Part shown: in pieces, positions 9,164 through 18,366 of the stretch
How positions within the stretch are numbered: the stretch's first letter is position 1
Layout: the number at the start of each line of letters is the position of its first letter
Source of the DNA: Lysobacter concretionis Ko07 = DSM 16239
GTDB lineage: Bacteria; Pseudomonadota; Gammaproteobacteria; Xanthomonadales; Xanthomonadaceae
Length of the DNA stretch: 64,000 nt
Direction of reading: 5' to 3'
Assembly (NCBI RefSeq): GCF_000768345.1
Contig: NZ_AVPS01000003.1
Location: 310,001-374,000, forward strand
Position numbers and translations under genes: made by a program
The notes under the pieces: model-generated
The model's database searches: none
The model's input: the letters and a program-made list of their open reading frames with translations, nothing else
What the model was told of the DNA's origin: nothing

Positions 9164-10324
9164 TCAGCGCAGCGTCCAGTACACCTCGAACTCGCCATTC
9201 TCGGTGAAGGCCTTCTCGATCCCGCCGGTCCATGCCTCGTACGGGCGGCCAGCGGTCTCCAAGCCCTGGGTCATGACCCAGGCGCGCAAGGCGTCACGCA
9301 CCTTCGGCAGGTTCGCCATGTGGCCGGTGAACGGCGTCATCGCGACCTTCGCCGGCTCCTCGTACACATGCTCCACCGGACCTTCCAGCTTGATGTTGAG
9401 TTTGCCGGCAGGCGCAGGGGCGGCATCGGCGGCCGCAATCTCGGCCGCTTCGGCCGCGTTGCCTTCCGCGGCAGTGTCGGTCGTGGTCTCGCTCGCACGC
9501 GGGCTGTTGCCTGCCTTGCGGACCGGCATGGCGACGTCGAACGCGTAGGTTTCCGCACCGAACTCGTTGGTGATGATGCGGACCGGACCGGCAGCTTCGA
9601 GGTTGTTGGCCTTCATGACCTTCTCGATCCACTGCATGTTGTTCTTCATCGTCCGCTCGACGACGTCGTTGTTGCGCTCCACCGCCGCGCTGACCACCAG
9701 CAGGTTCTCGGCCGGACGCTCCATGAACTTCGGCGCCTTGGACGGATCGTCCTTGCTCAACTCGGTGTAGTCGTAGTTCGGCACCGCGGCCAGCATGTTG
9801 CTCAGCCGGCCCAGGCTCATCTTCATGCTGTCGCCCATGCCGCTGCTGACGTACATGCCGGCATAACGGCCGAACAGGTTCATGCCGTAGTCCACGTCAT
9901 AGGTCTGGGTGATCTTGACGTTGCGCTTGTTGCGACCGGTCGGCTCGAGCTTGAAGGTGGTGACCTTGTTCTTGCCCGGCTCCTTGTTGGTGATCTCGAA
10001 GGTCACGCTCTGCCCGGGCTTGGCGTCAACCAGCTTCCAGCTGCCGCTGCCGACGGACCGTTCCTTGGAGCTGTAATCCAGCTGCGCACCGACGCCCGAC
10101 TTCGGGCCGCTCACCTTGATGTCCATGGCCGGATCGTGCAGCGGCAGCACGTTCCAGTGGGTGAAGCGCGCAAAGCTGTCAAGGGTGTCGTAAACAATCG
10201 TCATCTTGCGGTTGGTCTCCACCGACTGCTCGATATGCCGGTGCGAGGGCAGCAGGAAGCCGACGATGACGAACAGTGCGGCGACGATCGCCAGCGAGAT
10301 CAGGAGTTCATAAAGACGGGTCAT
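9164..10324 (-). CDS. SRPBCC-family (polyketide cyclase/START-like) membrane-anchored protein
   Basis: A 386-residue protein with an N-terminal membrane anchor (about residues 7-26) followed by an SRPBCC-like ligand-binding domain. The lead-in helix and strand ASFARFTHWNVLPLHDP is as in START-like proteins, then SGPKSGVGAQLDYSS and SVTFEITNKEPGKN. A linker rich in Ala/Glu/Thr (about residues 275-305) precedes a second, GyrI-like segment (LEGPVEHVYEEPAKVAMTPF to EFEVYWTLR). Combined SRPBCC plus GyrI-like domains suggest small-molecule binding; the ligand is unknown. A strong terminator follows. Confidence 0.82.
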   Translation of the reverse strand: MTRLYELLISLAIVAALFVIVGFLLPSHRHIEQSVETNRKMTIVYDTLDSFARFTHWNVLPLHDPAMDIKVSGPKSGVGAQLDYSSKERSVGSGSWKLVDAKPGQSVTFEITNKEPGKNKVTTFKLEPTGRNKRNVKITQTYDVDYGMNLFGRYAGMYVSSGMGDSMKMSLGRLSNMLAAVPNYDYTELSKDDPSKAPKFMERPAENLLVVSAAVERNNDVVERTMKNNMQWIEKVMKANNLEAAGPVRIITNEFGAETYAFDVAMPVRKAGNSPRASETTTDTAAEGNAAEAAEIAAADAAPAPAGKLNIKLEGPVEHVYEEPAKVAMTPFTGHMANLPKVRDALRAWVMTQGLETAGRPYEAWTGGIEKAFTENGEFEVYWTLR

Positions 10325-10446
10325 ACAAGTTCTCTCCAGGGCCGGACCCGGAACGGGACGAGGGCGCAGACCGGCAATCCTAACAAGGAAACGGGGTTCG
10401 CCGCAGCCTCTGCGGCATGCGCAATTCGGGCATTTGCGCCCACTTG

Positions 10447-10518
10447 CACCAGTTGCGGCTCAATGGCCTTCCACACAGCCGGCGTACGGTCGCGCACGCC
10501 GAGCCTGGATAGGGTGAG
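10447..10518 (-). pseudogene. Remnant of a LuxR/NarL response-regulator C-terminus
   Basis: About 70 bases are clearly related to the last 70 coding bases of the adjacent response-regulator gene. On the minus strand they translate as LSRLGVRDRTPAVWKAIEPQLV, against LSKLGVRDRTRAVLKAFELQLV in the intact gene. There is no stop at the corresponding position and no upstream domain, so this looks like a decayed partial tandem duplication. It sits within the 271-base gap between the SRPBCC and response-regulator genes. Confidence 0.75.
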
Positions 10519-10595
10519 CGAGCGCGGACTGCGCGCCACTGGCGCGCGCGGTCGTGAACGCCCGGCGCGCTGCGCCGGGTCGGGCATCCTGCCCA

Positions 10596-11285
10596 TCAGA
10601 CCAGCTGCAACTCAAAGGCTTTCAATACGGCCCGGGTACGGTCGCGCACGCCGAGCTTGGACAGGATGTTGGACACGTGGTTCTTGATCGTGCCTTCGGC
10701 CACGCCCAGCGAGTTGGCGATCTCCTTGTTGGAAAATCCGCCCGCCATCAGTCGCAGGATTTCGGTCTCGCGGTCGGTCAGCGGGTCGGGCCGGTCGAGG
10801 CTGACGAACTCGTTGCGCATGTGCTCCAGGCCGGACAACAGGCGCTGGCTCATCGCCGGCTGCACCAGCGACCCGCCGTTGGCGACGGTCTGGATCGCCC
10901 CCACCAGTTGCTCCAGCGAGACGTCCTTGAGCATGTAGCCTTTCGCGCCGGCCTTGATCCCGGCCAGCACCATCTGGTCGTCGTCGAAGGTGGTCAGGAT
11001 GATGGTCGGCGGCAACTCGCCGCTGGCGGCCAGCGCCTGCAGGGCCTCCAGTCCCGACATCACCGGCATCCGCATGTCCATCAGCACCACGTCGGGGCGG
11101 ACCTGCGGAATCATCTCGATCGCCTGCTTGCCGTCGCTGGCCTCGGCTACCACCTCGATGCCGTCGGCCAGCGAGAGCAGCGAGCGCACGCCCTGGCGGA
11201 CCAGGGTCTGGTCATCGACGAGCAACACCGTTATCGATTTGCCGGATTTCCCGGCCTTGCCCGGATCGGTCGCATTGGCAATCAC
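10596..11285 (-). CDS. NarL/LuxR-family response regulator
   Basis: A 229-residue regulator. The receiver domain has acidic pocket D24-D25, phospho-acceptor D70 in VVLMDMRMP, and Lys in GYMLKD. The C-terminal LuxR-type HTH (about residues 163-228) has LTDRETEILRLMAGGFSNKE and GTIKNHVSNILSKL. It overlaps the histidine kinase gene by 4 bases, so the pair is translationally coupled. The architecture matches DesR/LiaR-like regulators of envelope or lipid stress, but the actual signal is not visible. Confidence 0.95.
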   Translation of the reverse strand: MIANATDPGKAGKSGKSITVLLVDDQTLVRQGVRSLLSLADGIEVVAEASDGKQAIEMIPQVRPDVVLMDMRMPVMSGLEALQALAASGELPPTIILTTFDDDQMVLAGIKAGAKGYMLKDVSLEQLVGAIQTVANGGSLVQPAMSQRLLSGLEHMRNEFVSLDRPDPLTDRETEILRLMAGGFSNKEIANSLGVAEGTIKNHVSNILSKLGVRDRTRAVLKAFELQLV

Positions 11286-12493
11286 GCGTCAACTCCTTCA
11301 CTGGCAGCGGCCGCAGCCGCCGAAACCGGCAACGCAAGATGCAGCTTGAAGCCTGCCTGCGGCCGGGTGTCTATGCTCAACTCGCCGCCGTATTCGACCA
11401 GGCGCTCGCGCATGCCGCGCAAGCCGTTGCCGATGACCACCTGGCTGGCACCGCGACCGTCGTCGTGGGCGTTCATCAGGATACGCCCCCGCTCGCGACG
11501 CAAACGGATCCACAGGTGCCGGGCACCCGCATGGCGCACCACATTGGTGATGATCTCCTGGGTGCAGCGCAGCAGCACCTGCGCGCGCTCGGGATCGTCC
11601 AGCAGCAACGGCTCGTCGATCGCCATCTGGATATCCAGGCCGGGGACGTTCTCGGCCAGCGGCCTCAGTGCCGACGCCACGTCGATCGCCCCGCCCGCGC
11701 GCAACTGGCTGACCGCCTCGCGCACATCGGTCAGCAGCAGCCGCGCCAGGGTGTGGGCCTGGTTGACGTGCTCCAGCGCCCGGCCTTCGGTCAGGTGACC
11801 CGCCACTTCGAGATTCAGGCTCAACGCGGTCAGGTGGTGCCCGAGCAGGTCGTGCAGTTCACGCGAAATGCGGGTGCGCTCGTTGACCCGGGCGCTCTCG
11901 GCCAGCAGCAGCCGGGTGGCCTGCAACTCGGCATTGAGCCGCCGCTGCTCCTCACGCGCCTGCGCCTGCTGCATCGCCACCAGCGCAGTGACGAACACGA
12001 AACTGGAAAAACCCGCATACAACAGCGACTGCATCGCCGCAATCAGCACCGGCATGCCCCACGGCGGGCTGACGAACACCGGGATGACCGCCAGGTTGCT
12101 GAACACCAGCCAGGCCACCCCGATCCGCAGCGGCAGCAACCAGGGCAGCAGGCCGGCCATGACCATCAACAGCACGCTGCCCAGACCGCTGCCGGAAAAA
12201 TAGCTGACCCCGATCGCGCAGCCGGTCAGCACCAGCAGCAACACGTGATCGAACCAGGTGCGGCGATGCTGCCCCAGCGAGCGGGTGATCCACCAGTACA
12301 CGCCGCCGAAGCTCAGGTAGACCGCCAGCCAGCGACCGACCAACAGGTTGAAGGCCTCTTCCTCGCCCGGAGCGCCACCCTGGATCGTGGCGGGCTCAAG
12401 GAAGATCGAGAACAGCCAGAAACCGACCATCCCCCAGGTGAAAAGGCCGGCGTAACGCAACATTCGGCTGTGGTTAAGGCGAGTCAGCATCAC
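11282..12493 (-). CDS. Sensor histidine kinase (HisKA_3 type)
   Basis: A 403-residue kinase with about six transmembrane helices in residues 12-170 and little periplasmic sequence, so it may sense within the membrane. A short coiled coil (QAQAREEQRRLNAELQATRL) leads to the phospho-acceptor His in RISRELHDLLGHHLTALSL, then an HATPase domain with GNGLRGMRERL. This is the NarX/DesK subfamily. It is the partner of the overlapping response-regulator gene downstream. Confidence 0.94.
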   Translation of the reverse strand: MMLTRLNHSRMLRYAGLFTWGMVGFWLFSIFLEPATIQGGAPGEEEAFNLLVGRWLAVYLSFGGVYWWITRSLGQHRRTWFDHVLLLVLTGCAIGVSYFSGSGLGSVLLMVMAGLLPWLLPLRIGVAWLVFSNLAVIPVFVSPPWGMPVLIAAMQSLLYAGFSSFVFVTALVAMQQAQAREEQRRLNAELQATRLLLAESARVNERTRISRELHDLLGHHLTALSLNLEVAGHLTEGRALEHVNQAHTLARLLLTDVREAVSQLRAGGAIDVASALRPLAENVPGLDIQMAIDEPLLLDDPERAQVLLRCTQEIITNVVRHAGARHLWIRLRRERGRILMNAHDDGRGASQVVIGNGLRGMRERLVEYGGELSIDTRPQAGFKLHLALPVSAAAAAASEGVDA

Positions 12494-12660
12494 CGCATGC
12501 TACCGGCATCGCGATGCCGCAGGGGACGTCGAAAGTCATGCTGAATGCGCCTTTGCGACCGGGCCGACGGACGTGCCGATGTCGCCCGGCCCCTGCCCCC
12601 GTGCGATAATTGCAGGGCTGCGCGGCATCGCGCGACGTGACAAAACCCCTGGAGCCCGGA

Positions 12661-13266
12661 ATGTCGATCGTTGTCCGCGACGTGCTTGAGCACGAGCTGG
12701 ATTCCGTCCTAGCCCTCAACAACGCTGCCGGCCCGGCAATCCTGCCGCTGGATGCCGCGCGACTGCGGCATTTTTACGAGACCGCGGAATACTTCCGCGT
12801 TGCCGAACGTGACGGCACCCTGGCCGGGTTCCTGATCGGTGTGGGCGGCCATGCCGACCATGACAGCAGCAACTTCCGCTGGTTCCGCGAGCGGCACCCG
12901 GCTTTCTTCTATATCGACCGCATCGTGGTGGCCAGCCGCCGTCGTGGCGGCGGTGTCGGGCGCGCGTTCTATGCCGATGCGCAGAGCTACGCCGAGCTGC
13001 GTTACCCGCAGATGGCCTGCGAGGTCTTCCTTGACGGCAGCAACGACCCGGTGCTGCTGTTCCACGGCAGCTTCGGCTTCCGCGAGGTCGGCCAGCACGT
13101 CATGGCCGACACCGGCATGCGGGCGGCAATGCTGATGAAGGAGCTGTGCAGCTACCCGTGGGTCAACCAGACCTACGGCAAGAACCTGCCCAACGTGCCG
13201 TGGACCGCCGCGCGCCAGCTGCCCGGCGACCAGCTCGCCGCGCGTCCGACCGGTACCGCCCTTTGA
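12661..13266 (+). CDS. GNAT-family N-acetyltransferase
   Basis: A 201-residue protein; ATG 12661 lies after GGAGCCCGGA. The GNAT fold is seen from RDVLEHELDSVLALNNAAGP through FLIGVGG and the acetyl-CoA loop IDRIVVASRRRGGGVGRAFY (the Q/RxxGxG/A motif). A C-terminal extension of about 40 residues (PWVNQTYGKNLPNVPW) follows the fold. The substrate is unknown. Its stop overlaps the possible TTG start of minC, and the order GNAT-minC suggests a shared transcript with the min genes. Confidence 0.88.
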   Translation: MSIVVRDVLEHELDSVLALNNAAGPAILPLDAARLRHFYETAEYFRVAERDGTLAGFLIGVGGHADHDSSNFRWFRERHPAFFYIDRIVVASRRRGGGVGRAFYADAQSYAELRYPQMACEVFLDGSNDPVLLFHGSFGFREVGQHVMADTGMRAAMLMKELCSYPWVNQTYGKNLPNVPWTAARQLPGDQLAARPTGTAL

Positions 13267-13277
13267 GCGCGGTCGCG

Positions 13278-14051
13278 ATGGACTACGAACCGGCCGGCGA
13301 GCTCAAGATCGGCCAGGTCGGCATCGCCAACCTGCGCGTGCGCACCCTCGATGTCGCCAAACTCGCCGAAGAGATGCGCAGCCGGGTGCAGCGTGCGCCG
13401 AACCTGTTCCATCGGGGCGCGGTGGTGATCGACTTCGGCGGCCTCGCCCAGGTACCCGACGTGGCCACCGCCCGCGCCCTGATCGACGGCCTGCGCGAGG
13501 CCGGTGCGCTGCCGGTGGCACTGGCCTACGGCTCCAGCGATACCCAGCGCCTGGCCGAGGCGTTGGGCCTGCCCCTGCTGGCCAAGTTCCGCGCGCAGTA
13601 CGAACGCACCGATACGGCAGCGCCGACCCCGGCCCCCGCCCAGGCCGAGCCGGCTCCTGCGCGCAAGGAGAAAGCACCCGCGGCGGCGGCGCCCGCCGTG
13701 ACATCCGCCAGCGCCAGCCCCGGAATGATCCACGCGGCCCTGGTACGTTCGGGCCAGCAGATCTACGCCGACCAGCGCGACCTGACCGTTCTGACCGGCG
13801 TCGGTGCCGGCGCGGAAGTGATCGCCGACGGCTCGGTGCATATCTACGGCCCGTTGCGCGGCCGCGCGCTGGCCGGCGCCCAGGGCAACGAACAGGCACG
13901 CATCTTCTGCCGCGAGTTCCATGCCGAACTGGTCGCCATCGCAGGCCACTACAAGGTGCTTGAGGACATCCCCGCGGAGCTTCGCGGCAAGGCCGTGCAG
14001 GTGTGGTTGCAGGACGGGCAGCTGCACCTTGCCGCGCTGGATGCCCCATGA
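13278..14051 (+). CDS. minC: Septum site-determining protein MinC
   Basis: A 257-residue inhibitor of FtsZ polymerisation. The N-terminal MinC_N domain is LKIGQVGIANLRVRTLD to about residue 100. An Ala/Pro-rich linker (about residues 110-150, PTPAPAQAEPAPARKEKAP) leads to the C-terminal beta-helix domain that binds MinD (GQQIYADQRDLTVLTGVGAG, VHIYGPLRGRALAG). The start is uncertain: ATG 13278 is given, but an in-frame TTG at 13263, overlapping the GNAT stop, adds five residues. It is followed by minD and minE. Confidence 0.94.
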   Translation: MDYEPAGELKIGQVGIANLRVRTLDVAKLAEEMRSRVQRAPNLFHRGAVVIDFGGLAQVPDVATARALIDGLREAGALPVALAYGSSDTQRLAEALGLPLLAKFRAQYERTDTAAPTPAPAQAEPAPARKEKAPAAAAPAVTSASASPGMIHAALVRSGQQIYADQRDLTVLTGVGAGAEVIADGSVHIYGPLRGRALAGAQGNEQARIFCREFHAELVAIAGHYKVLEDIPAELRGKAVQVWLQDGQLHLAALDAP

Positions 14052-14207
14052 GCGAAAAACCGGGCATGCTGTCCCGTCCCGCCTCACCGCGCGCCGGCTC
14101 CATCGGTCGCGATCCGTGCCGCATCGCCCCCGCGACTGCTGCGCCGGTCCGCTCCCGCGCCGCTGGCGTTCCCCCTGTGCACCACCCATGAATTGGAGGA
14201 TTTGAAC

Positions 14208-15017
14208 TTGGCCGAAATCATCGTTGTCACTTCGGGCAAGGGAGGCGTCGGCAAGACCACCACCAGCGCCAGCCTCGCCTGCGGCCTCGCGCGCCGTGGC
14301 CACAAGGTCGCGATCATCGATTTCGACGTCGGCCTGCGCAACCTCGATCTGATCATGGGCTGCGAGCGTCGCGTCGTGTACGACTTCGTCAACGTGGTCA
14401 ACGGCGAATCCAGCCTCAAGCAGTCGCTGATCAAGGACAAGCGCTTCGAGAACCTGTTCGTGCTGGCCGCCTCGCAGACCCGCGACAAGGATGCGCTGAC
14501 CCTGGAAGGCGTGGAGAAGGTGCTCAACGAGCTGTCCGCCGACGGCTTCGACTACATCATCTGCGACTCCCCGGCCGGCATCGAGAAGGGCGCCTACCTG
14601 TCCATGTATTTCGCCGACCAGGCGCTGGTGGTGGTCAACCCGGAAGTCTCCTCGGTGCGCGATTCCGACCGCATCCTGGGCCTGCTGGCCTCCAAGACCC
14701 GCCGCGCCGAGAACGGCGAACGGGTCAAGGAACACCTGCTGCTGACCCGCTACAGCCCGAAGCGGGTCGAGACCGGCGAGATGCTCAGCATCGGCGACGT
14801 GGAGGAGATCCTCGGCCTGAAGACGATCGGCGTCATCCCCGAATCGACCGACGTGCTGAACGCCTCCAACAAGGGCGAGCCGGTGATCCTCGATACCGAG
14901 TCCGACGCCGCCCAGGCCTACGACGACGCGGTCGCCCGCCTGTTGGGCGACACCCGCCCGATGCGCTTCACGACCCCTGAGAAAAAGGGTTTCTTCAGCA
15001 AGATGTTCGGAGGTTAG
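14208..15017 (+). CDS. minD: Septum site-determining ATPase MinD (TTG start)
   Basis: A 269-residue membrane-associated ATPase that recruits MinC to the poles. The deviant Walker A is [10 protein letters not shown] near residues 9-18; the Walker B region is [13 protein letters not shown]; the C-terminal amphipathic helix is [13 protein letters not shown]. The start is TTG 14208 (giving MAEIIVV), because GGAGGA lies 7 bases upstream and the sequence then begins as MinD proteins do. Upstream in-frame codons have no such ribosome site. Confidence 0.96.
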   Translation: MAEIIVVTSGKGGVGKTTTSASLACGLARRGHKVAIIDFDVGLRNLDLIMGCERRVVYDFVNVVNGESSLKQSLIKDKRFENLFVLAASQTRDKDALTLEGVEKVLNELSADGFDYIICDSPAGIEKGAYLSMYFADQALVVVNPEVSSVRDSDRILGLLASKTRRAENGERVKEHLLLTRYSPKRVETGEMLSIGDVEEILGLKTIGVIPESTDVLNASNKGEPVILDTESDAAQAYDDAVARLLGDTRPMRFTTPEKKGFFSKMFGG

Positions 15018-15019
15018 CC

Positions 15020-15286
15020 ATGGGTCTGTTCGATTTCCTGCTGGTCAAGAAGCAGACCGCCTCGGTCGCCAAGGACCGGTTGCGGATCATCGTCGCCCAC
15101 GAGCGCGCCACCCGCGGAGGGCCGGACTACCTGCCGATGCTGCAGCGTGAACTGCTCGAGGTGATCCGCAAATACGTCAACGTGGATGTCGATGCGGTCA
15201 AGGTCGACCTGCTCAACGACGGCGACGACAAGGTGCTGGACATCTCGGTCTCGCTGCCGGAAAACGGCGTCGTCGCCAACGGCTGA
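15020..15286 (+). CDS. minE: Cell division topological specificity factor MinE
   Basis: An 88-residue protein, normal length for MinE. The N-terminal membrane-targeting stretch [11 protein letters not shown] and the MinD-activating helix [15 protein letters not shown] are followed by the dimeric topological specificity domain ([18 protein letters not shown]). It begins 2 bases after the minD stop, so minCDE is a single operon. It restricts the MinCD inhibitor to the cell poles by driving MinD oscillation. Confidence 0.97.
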   Translation: MGLFDFLLVKKQTASVAKDRLRIIVAHERATRGGPDYLPMLQRELLEVIRKYVNVDVDAVKVDLLNDGDDKVLDISVSLPENGVVANG

Positions 15287-15419
15287 TCCGGCCGTCGTCC
15301 GTCCCGCTGCATCCCGGATGGGCCGCATTGCCGGCCCATCCTTTCCACCCGTCACGCAGGTCAGCGCCGACCCCCATCCAGCGGCGCACCCCGCACCGCT
15401 TCTGCCACTGCACGACCGC

Positions 15420-15911
15420 ATGCTGACCCTGTCCGACATCGGCTTTGAATCGCCCACGCGCCTGCTGGCCGGCTACGGCCTGCAACTGGTCCGGGTGGCC
15501 GATGGCGAGCCCATTCCCGGCAGCTACTGGGGCGAATGCGAGGCCGGACTGATCGGCGAAACCGTCTACGCACGTGCCGACACGCCGGTGCATTCGTTGT
15601 TGCACGAAGCCGGCCACCTGATCGTTTTGCCGCCGGAACACCGCGCCGACGTGCACACCGACGCCACCGACTCGATCGAGGAAGAAGACGCGGTCTGCGT
15701 GCTGCAGGCCCTGCTGGGCGATGCCCTGCCCGGCGTCGGCCGCGCGCGCATCCTGGCGGACATGGATGCCTGGGGCTACACCTTCCGGCTCGGCTCCGCG
15801 CAGGCCTACTTCGACCACGATGCGGGCAGCGCCTGGCAGTGGCTGGCGGACCGCGGGCTGGTGGACCCGGATCGGCGCTGCCTGCTGCCGCCAGTCACCG
15901 CACCGGCCTGA
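15420..15911 (+). CDS. HExxH metalloprotein, 163 aa
   Basis: A predicted 163-residue protein with a zinc-peptidase-like motif LLHEAGHLIVLPPEHR (H62, E63, H66; the third ligand is not clear). The acidic stretch TDATDSIEEED follows. There is no signal peptide. The start is not certain: ATG 15420 (MLTLSDIGFESPTRLL) is preferred because sequence before it looks like intergenic DNA, although the frame is open further upstream. It resembles small HExxH proteins of unknown function found in this group; catalytic activity is unproven. Confidence 0.75.
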   Translation: MLTLSDIGFESPTRLLAGYGLQLVRVADGEPIPGSYWGECEAGLIGETVYARADTPVHSLLHEAGHLIVLPPEHRADVHTDATDSIEEEDAVCVLQALLGDALPGVGRARILADMDAWGYTFRLGSAQAYFDHDAGSAWQWLADRGLVDPDRRCLLPPVTAPA

Positions 15912-16145
15912 CGACGACCGTCGACAGCGCTCGCCCATTGCCCGCCCCGGTACCTTGGTCCGGCGTCTCCGCCCGGCCCGACATGGCGGGCGCCGCATCT
16001 CCCACCCCGTGCGGACAGTGCGGGCATCTCCCTTCCCTGCAACGGACGCGGGCTTCGCTGCCGCTTGCACCGCACCCGGGCGGCCTCTAGCCTTCGAGGC
16101 TTGGCGCCGCAACCGCGCCTGTCCATTTCCAGAAGGGGTCCACCC

Positions 16146-18179
16146 ATGAAGCCGATCCGAGCATTGCTTGCGTTGGGCGTTGCCGCCGCCGTACTTGGCC
16201 TGGCCGCCTGCGACAAGGCACCCAGTCCGTCGCCCACCGCCACGCCCGCGGCCACCCAGGCGGCTGCCGCCGACGAGACCGCCGACCAGTTCATCGCCCG
16301 GGTCAACAGCGAGCTGAAGGCGATGTACCCGGAGCTGACCAAGCCGCAATGGCTGTCATCGACGTACATCAACGACGACACCGAATTCCTCGCCGCCAAG
16401 GCCAACGAGCGCTACCTGTCCCAGCTCAACCAGTGGATCGAGCAGGCCAAGCGCTTTGAAGGCCAGTCGATGACGCCCGCCACCGCGCGCGCGATCCACC
16501 TGCTGAAGCTGTCGACCGCGATGCCCGCCCCGACCGATCCGGCCAAGCTGGCCGAGCTGGCCCGGATCGCCAGCAAGATGGAAGGCGCCTATGGCGCCGG
16601 CGAGTACTGCAAGGGCGAAGGCGATGCCAAGAGCTGCCGCCAGCTGGGCGCGCTCGAGGACGTGCTGCGCAGCAGCCGCGACTACGACGCGCAACTGGAT
16701 GCGTGGCGCGGCTGGCACACGATCTCGCAGCCGATGCGCAAGGATTACGTCCGTTTCGTCGAACTGGTGAACGAGGGCGCCGACGAGATGGGCTTCGCCG
16801 ATGCCGGCGAGATGTGGCGTTCGGGCTACGACATGAGCCCGGTCGAACTGGCTGCCGAAACCGACCGCCTGTGGGGCCAGGTCAAGCCGCTCTACGAGCA
16901 GCTGCACTGCTACACCCGCACCCGCCTGGACGCCAAGTACGGCAAGGACAAGGGCGAGGTCGCCGGCGGCATGCTGCCCGCCCACCTGATGGGCAACATG
17001 TGGCAGCAGGACTGGAGCAACCTGTGGGATCTCCTGGCGCCGTACCGGAATGCCGGCAGCCTGGACATCAGCGCCACGCTGGACTCGCGCTACCGGCAGA
17101 TCCACGCCCAGAAGCTGGCCCAGTCCACCGGTGACCGGAGCCCTGCGGCACTGGCCCAGCTCGAAGAGGACGCCAAGGACGCCTCCGCACGCCAGATGAC
17201 CAAGCGCGCCGAGGACTTCTATGTCTCGCTCGGCATGGCCAAGCTGCCGGACAGCTACTGGCAGAAGACCCAGTTCATCAAGCCGCGCGACCGCGACGTG
17301 GTCTGCCACGCCAGCGCGTGGGACATGAACATGGAAGGCGACGTGCGCACCAAGATGTGCATCAAGCCCAACGAGGAAGACTTCACCACGGTCTACCACG
17401 AGCTCGGCCACGTGTATTACTACCTGGCCTACAACGACCTGCCGCCGCTGTTCCAGACCGGCGCGCACGACGGCTTCCACGAAGCGATCGGCGACACCAT
17501 CGTGCTGGCGATGACGCCCAGATACCTGGAGTCGATCGGCCTGGTCGCCGCGCAGGAGCAAAACGAGGAAGCGCTGATCAACGCGCAGATGCGGATGGCG
17601 TTGGCGAAGGTCGCGTTCCTGCCGTTCGGGCTGATGATCGACCGCTGGCGCTGGGGCGTGTTCGACGGCTCGATCAAGCCCGACGAGTACAACAAGGCGT
17701 GGTGGGAGCTGAAGGCGAGGTACCAGGGCGTGGCCCCGGTGCAGACGCGCGGCGAGGAGTTCTTCGATCCGGGCGCGAAGTACCACGTGCCGGGCAACAC
17801 CCCGTACACCCGCTACTTCCTGTCGCACGTATTGCAGTTCCAGTTCTACAAGTCGCTGTGCGATGCCGCCGGTTACACCGGCCCGCTGAACGAGTGCAGC
17901 TTCTACGGCAACAAGGCGGCCGGCGAGAAACTGCAGGCGATGCTGAGCAAGGGCGCCAGCCAGCCCTGGCAGCAGACGCTGAAAGAGCTGACCGGCGGCG
18001 AGACGATGGACGCCAGCGCGGTGCTGGAATACTTCGCGTCGTTGCAGACATGGCTGACGCAGCAGAACGAAGGCCAGACCTGCGGCTGGCAGGCGAGCGC
18101 GGCCACGCCGGCGGCCACCCCGGCCGCGGCCCCGACCGTCACCCCGGCCAAACCGGAAGTACCCGCCGCCGGCGCCTGA
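16146..18179 (+). CDS. M2-family peptidyl-dipeptidase (ACE-like), lipoprotein
   Basis: A 677-residue enzyme related to angiotensin-converting enzyme, which removes C-terminal dipeptides. It has a lipoprotein signal (residues 1-21, LGLAAC) and a low-complexity Pro/Thr/Ala stretch. The helical M2 catalytic domain carries H418-E419-L-G-H422 and the downstream Glu in HDGFHEAIGD. A second Pro/Ala-rich tail (about residues 650-677) is unusual and may span the periplasm or cell wall. ATG 16146 follows AGAAGGGG. A hairpin terminator follows the gene. Confidence 0.95.
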   Translation: MKPIRALLALGVAAAVLGLAACDKAPSPSPTATPAATQAAAADETADQFIARVNSELKAMYPELTKPQWLSSTYINDDTEFLAAKANERYLSQLNQWIEQAKRFEGQSMTPATARAIHLLKLSTAMPAPTDPAKLAELARIASKMEGAYGAGEYCKGEGDAKSCRQLGALEDVLRSSRDYDAQLDAWRGWHTISQPMRKDYVRFVELVNEGADEMGFADAGEMWRSGYDMSPVELAAETDRLWGQVKPLYEQLHCYTRTRLDAKYGKDKGEVAGGMLPAHLMGNMWQQDWSNLWDLLAPYRNAGSLDISATLDSRYRQIHAQKLAQSTGDRSPAALAQLEEDAKDASARQMTKRAEDFYVSLGMAKLPDSYWQKTQFIKPRDRDVVCHASAWDMNMEGDVRTKMCIKPNEEDFTTVYHELGHVYYYLAYNDLPPLFQTGAHDGFHEAIGDTIVLAMTPRYLESIGLVAAQEQNEEALINAQMRMALAKVAFLPFGLMIDRWRWGVFDGSIKPDEYNKAWWELKARYQGVAPVQTRGEEFFDPGAKYHVPGNTPYTRYFLSHVLQFQFYKSLCDAAGYTGPLNECSFYGNKAAGEKLQAMLSKGASQPWQQTLKELTGGETMDASAVLEYFASLQTWLTQQNEGQTCGWQASAATPAATPAAAPTVTPAKPEVPAAGA

Positions 18180-18230
18180 GCCACGGCCACCTGCCCGCCC
18201 TCGCACCATGGGCGGGAAGCACACACGGAA

Positions 18231-18255
18231 AAGCCGGCGCAAGCCGGCTTTTTCC
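18231..18255 (+). terminator. Rho-independent terminator after the M2 peptidase gene
   Basis: Stem AAGCCGGC / GCCGGCTT with a GCAA loop, followed by a T-rich run, starting 51 bases after the stop codon. Confidence 0.85.
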
Positions 18256-18366
18256 TTTCCGGCGGCCCGGGTTTCCGGCGCGGCCGGGCCGAGGCCTACG
18301 CGCCGCCGTTCGCGGCGTTCGTCGCCGGTATCGACGCGCGGCTTGGCGCGGTACCGCCGCGACGGT

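Noticed and set aside
10561..10579. Rho-independent terminator downstream of the response-regulator gene
   Set aside because: A CCCGGCG/CGCCGGG hairpin is present but there is no T run on the coding strand; it is left out as a terminator call.
8942..10687. Plus-strand open frame of 581 codons across the SRPBCC gene and the response-regulator remnant
   Set aside because: It is antisense to the SRPBCC gene and crosses a strong terminator and an intergenic region; no domain is visible.
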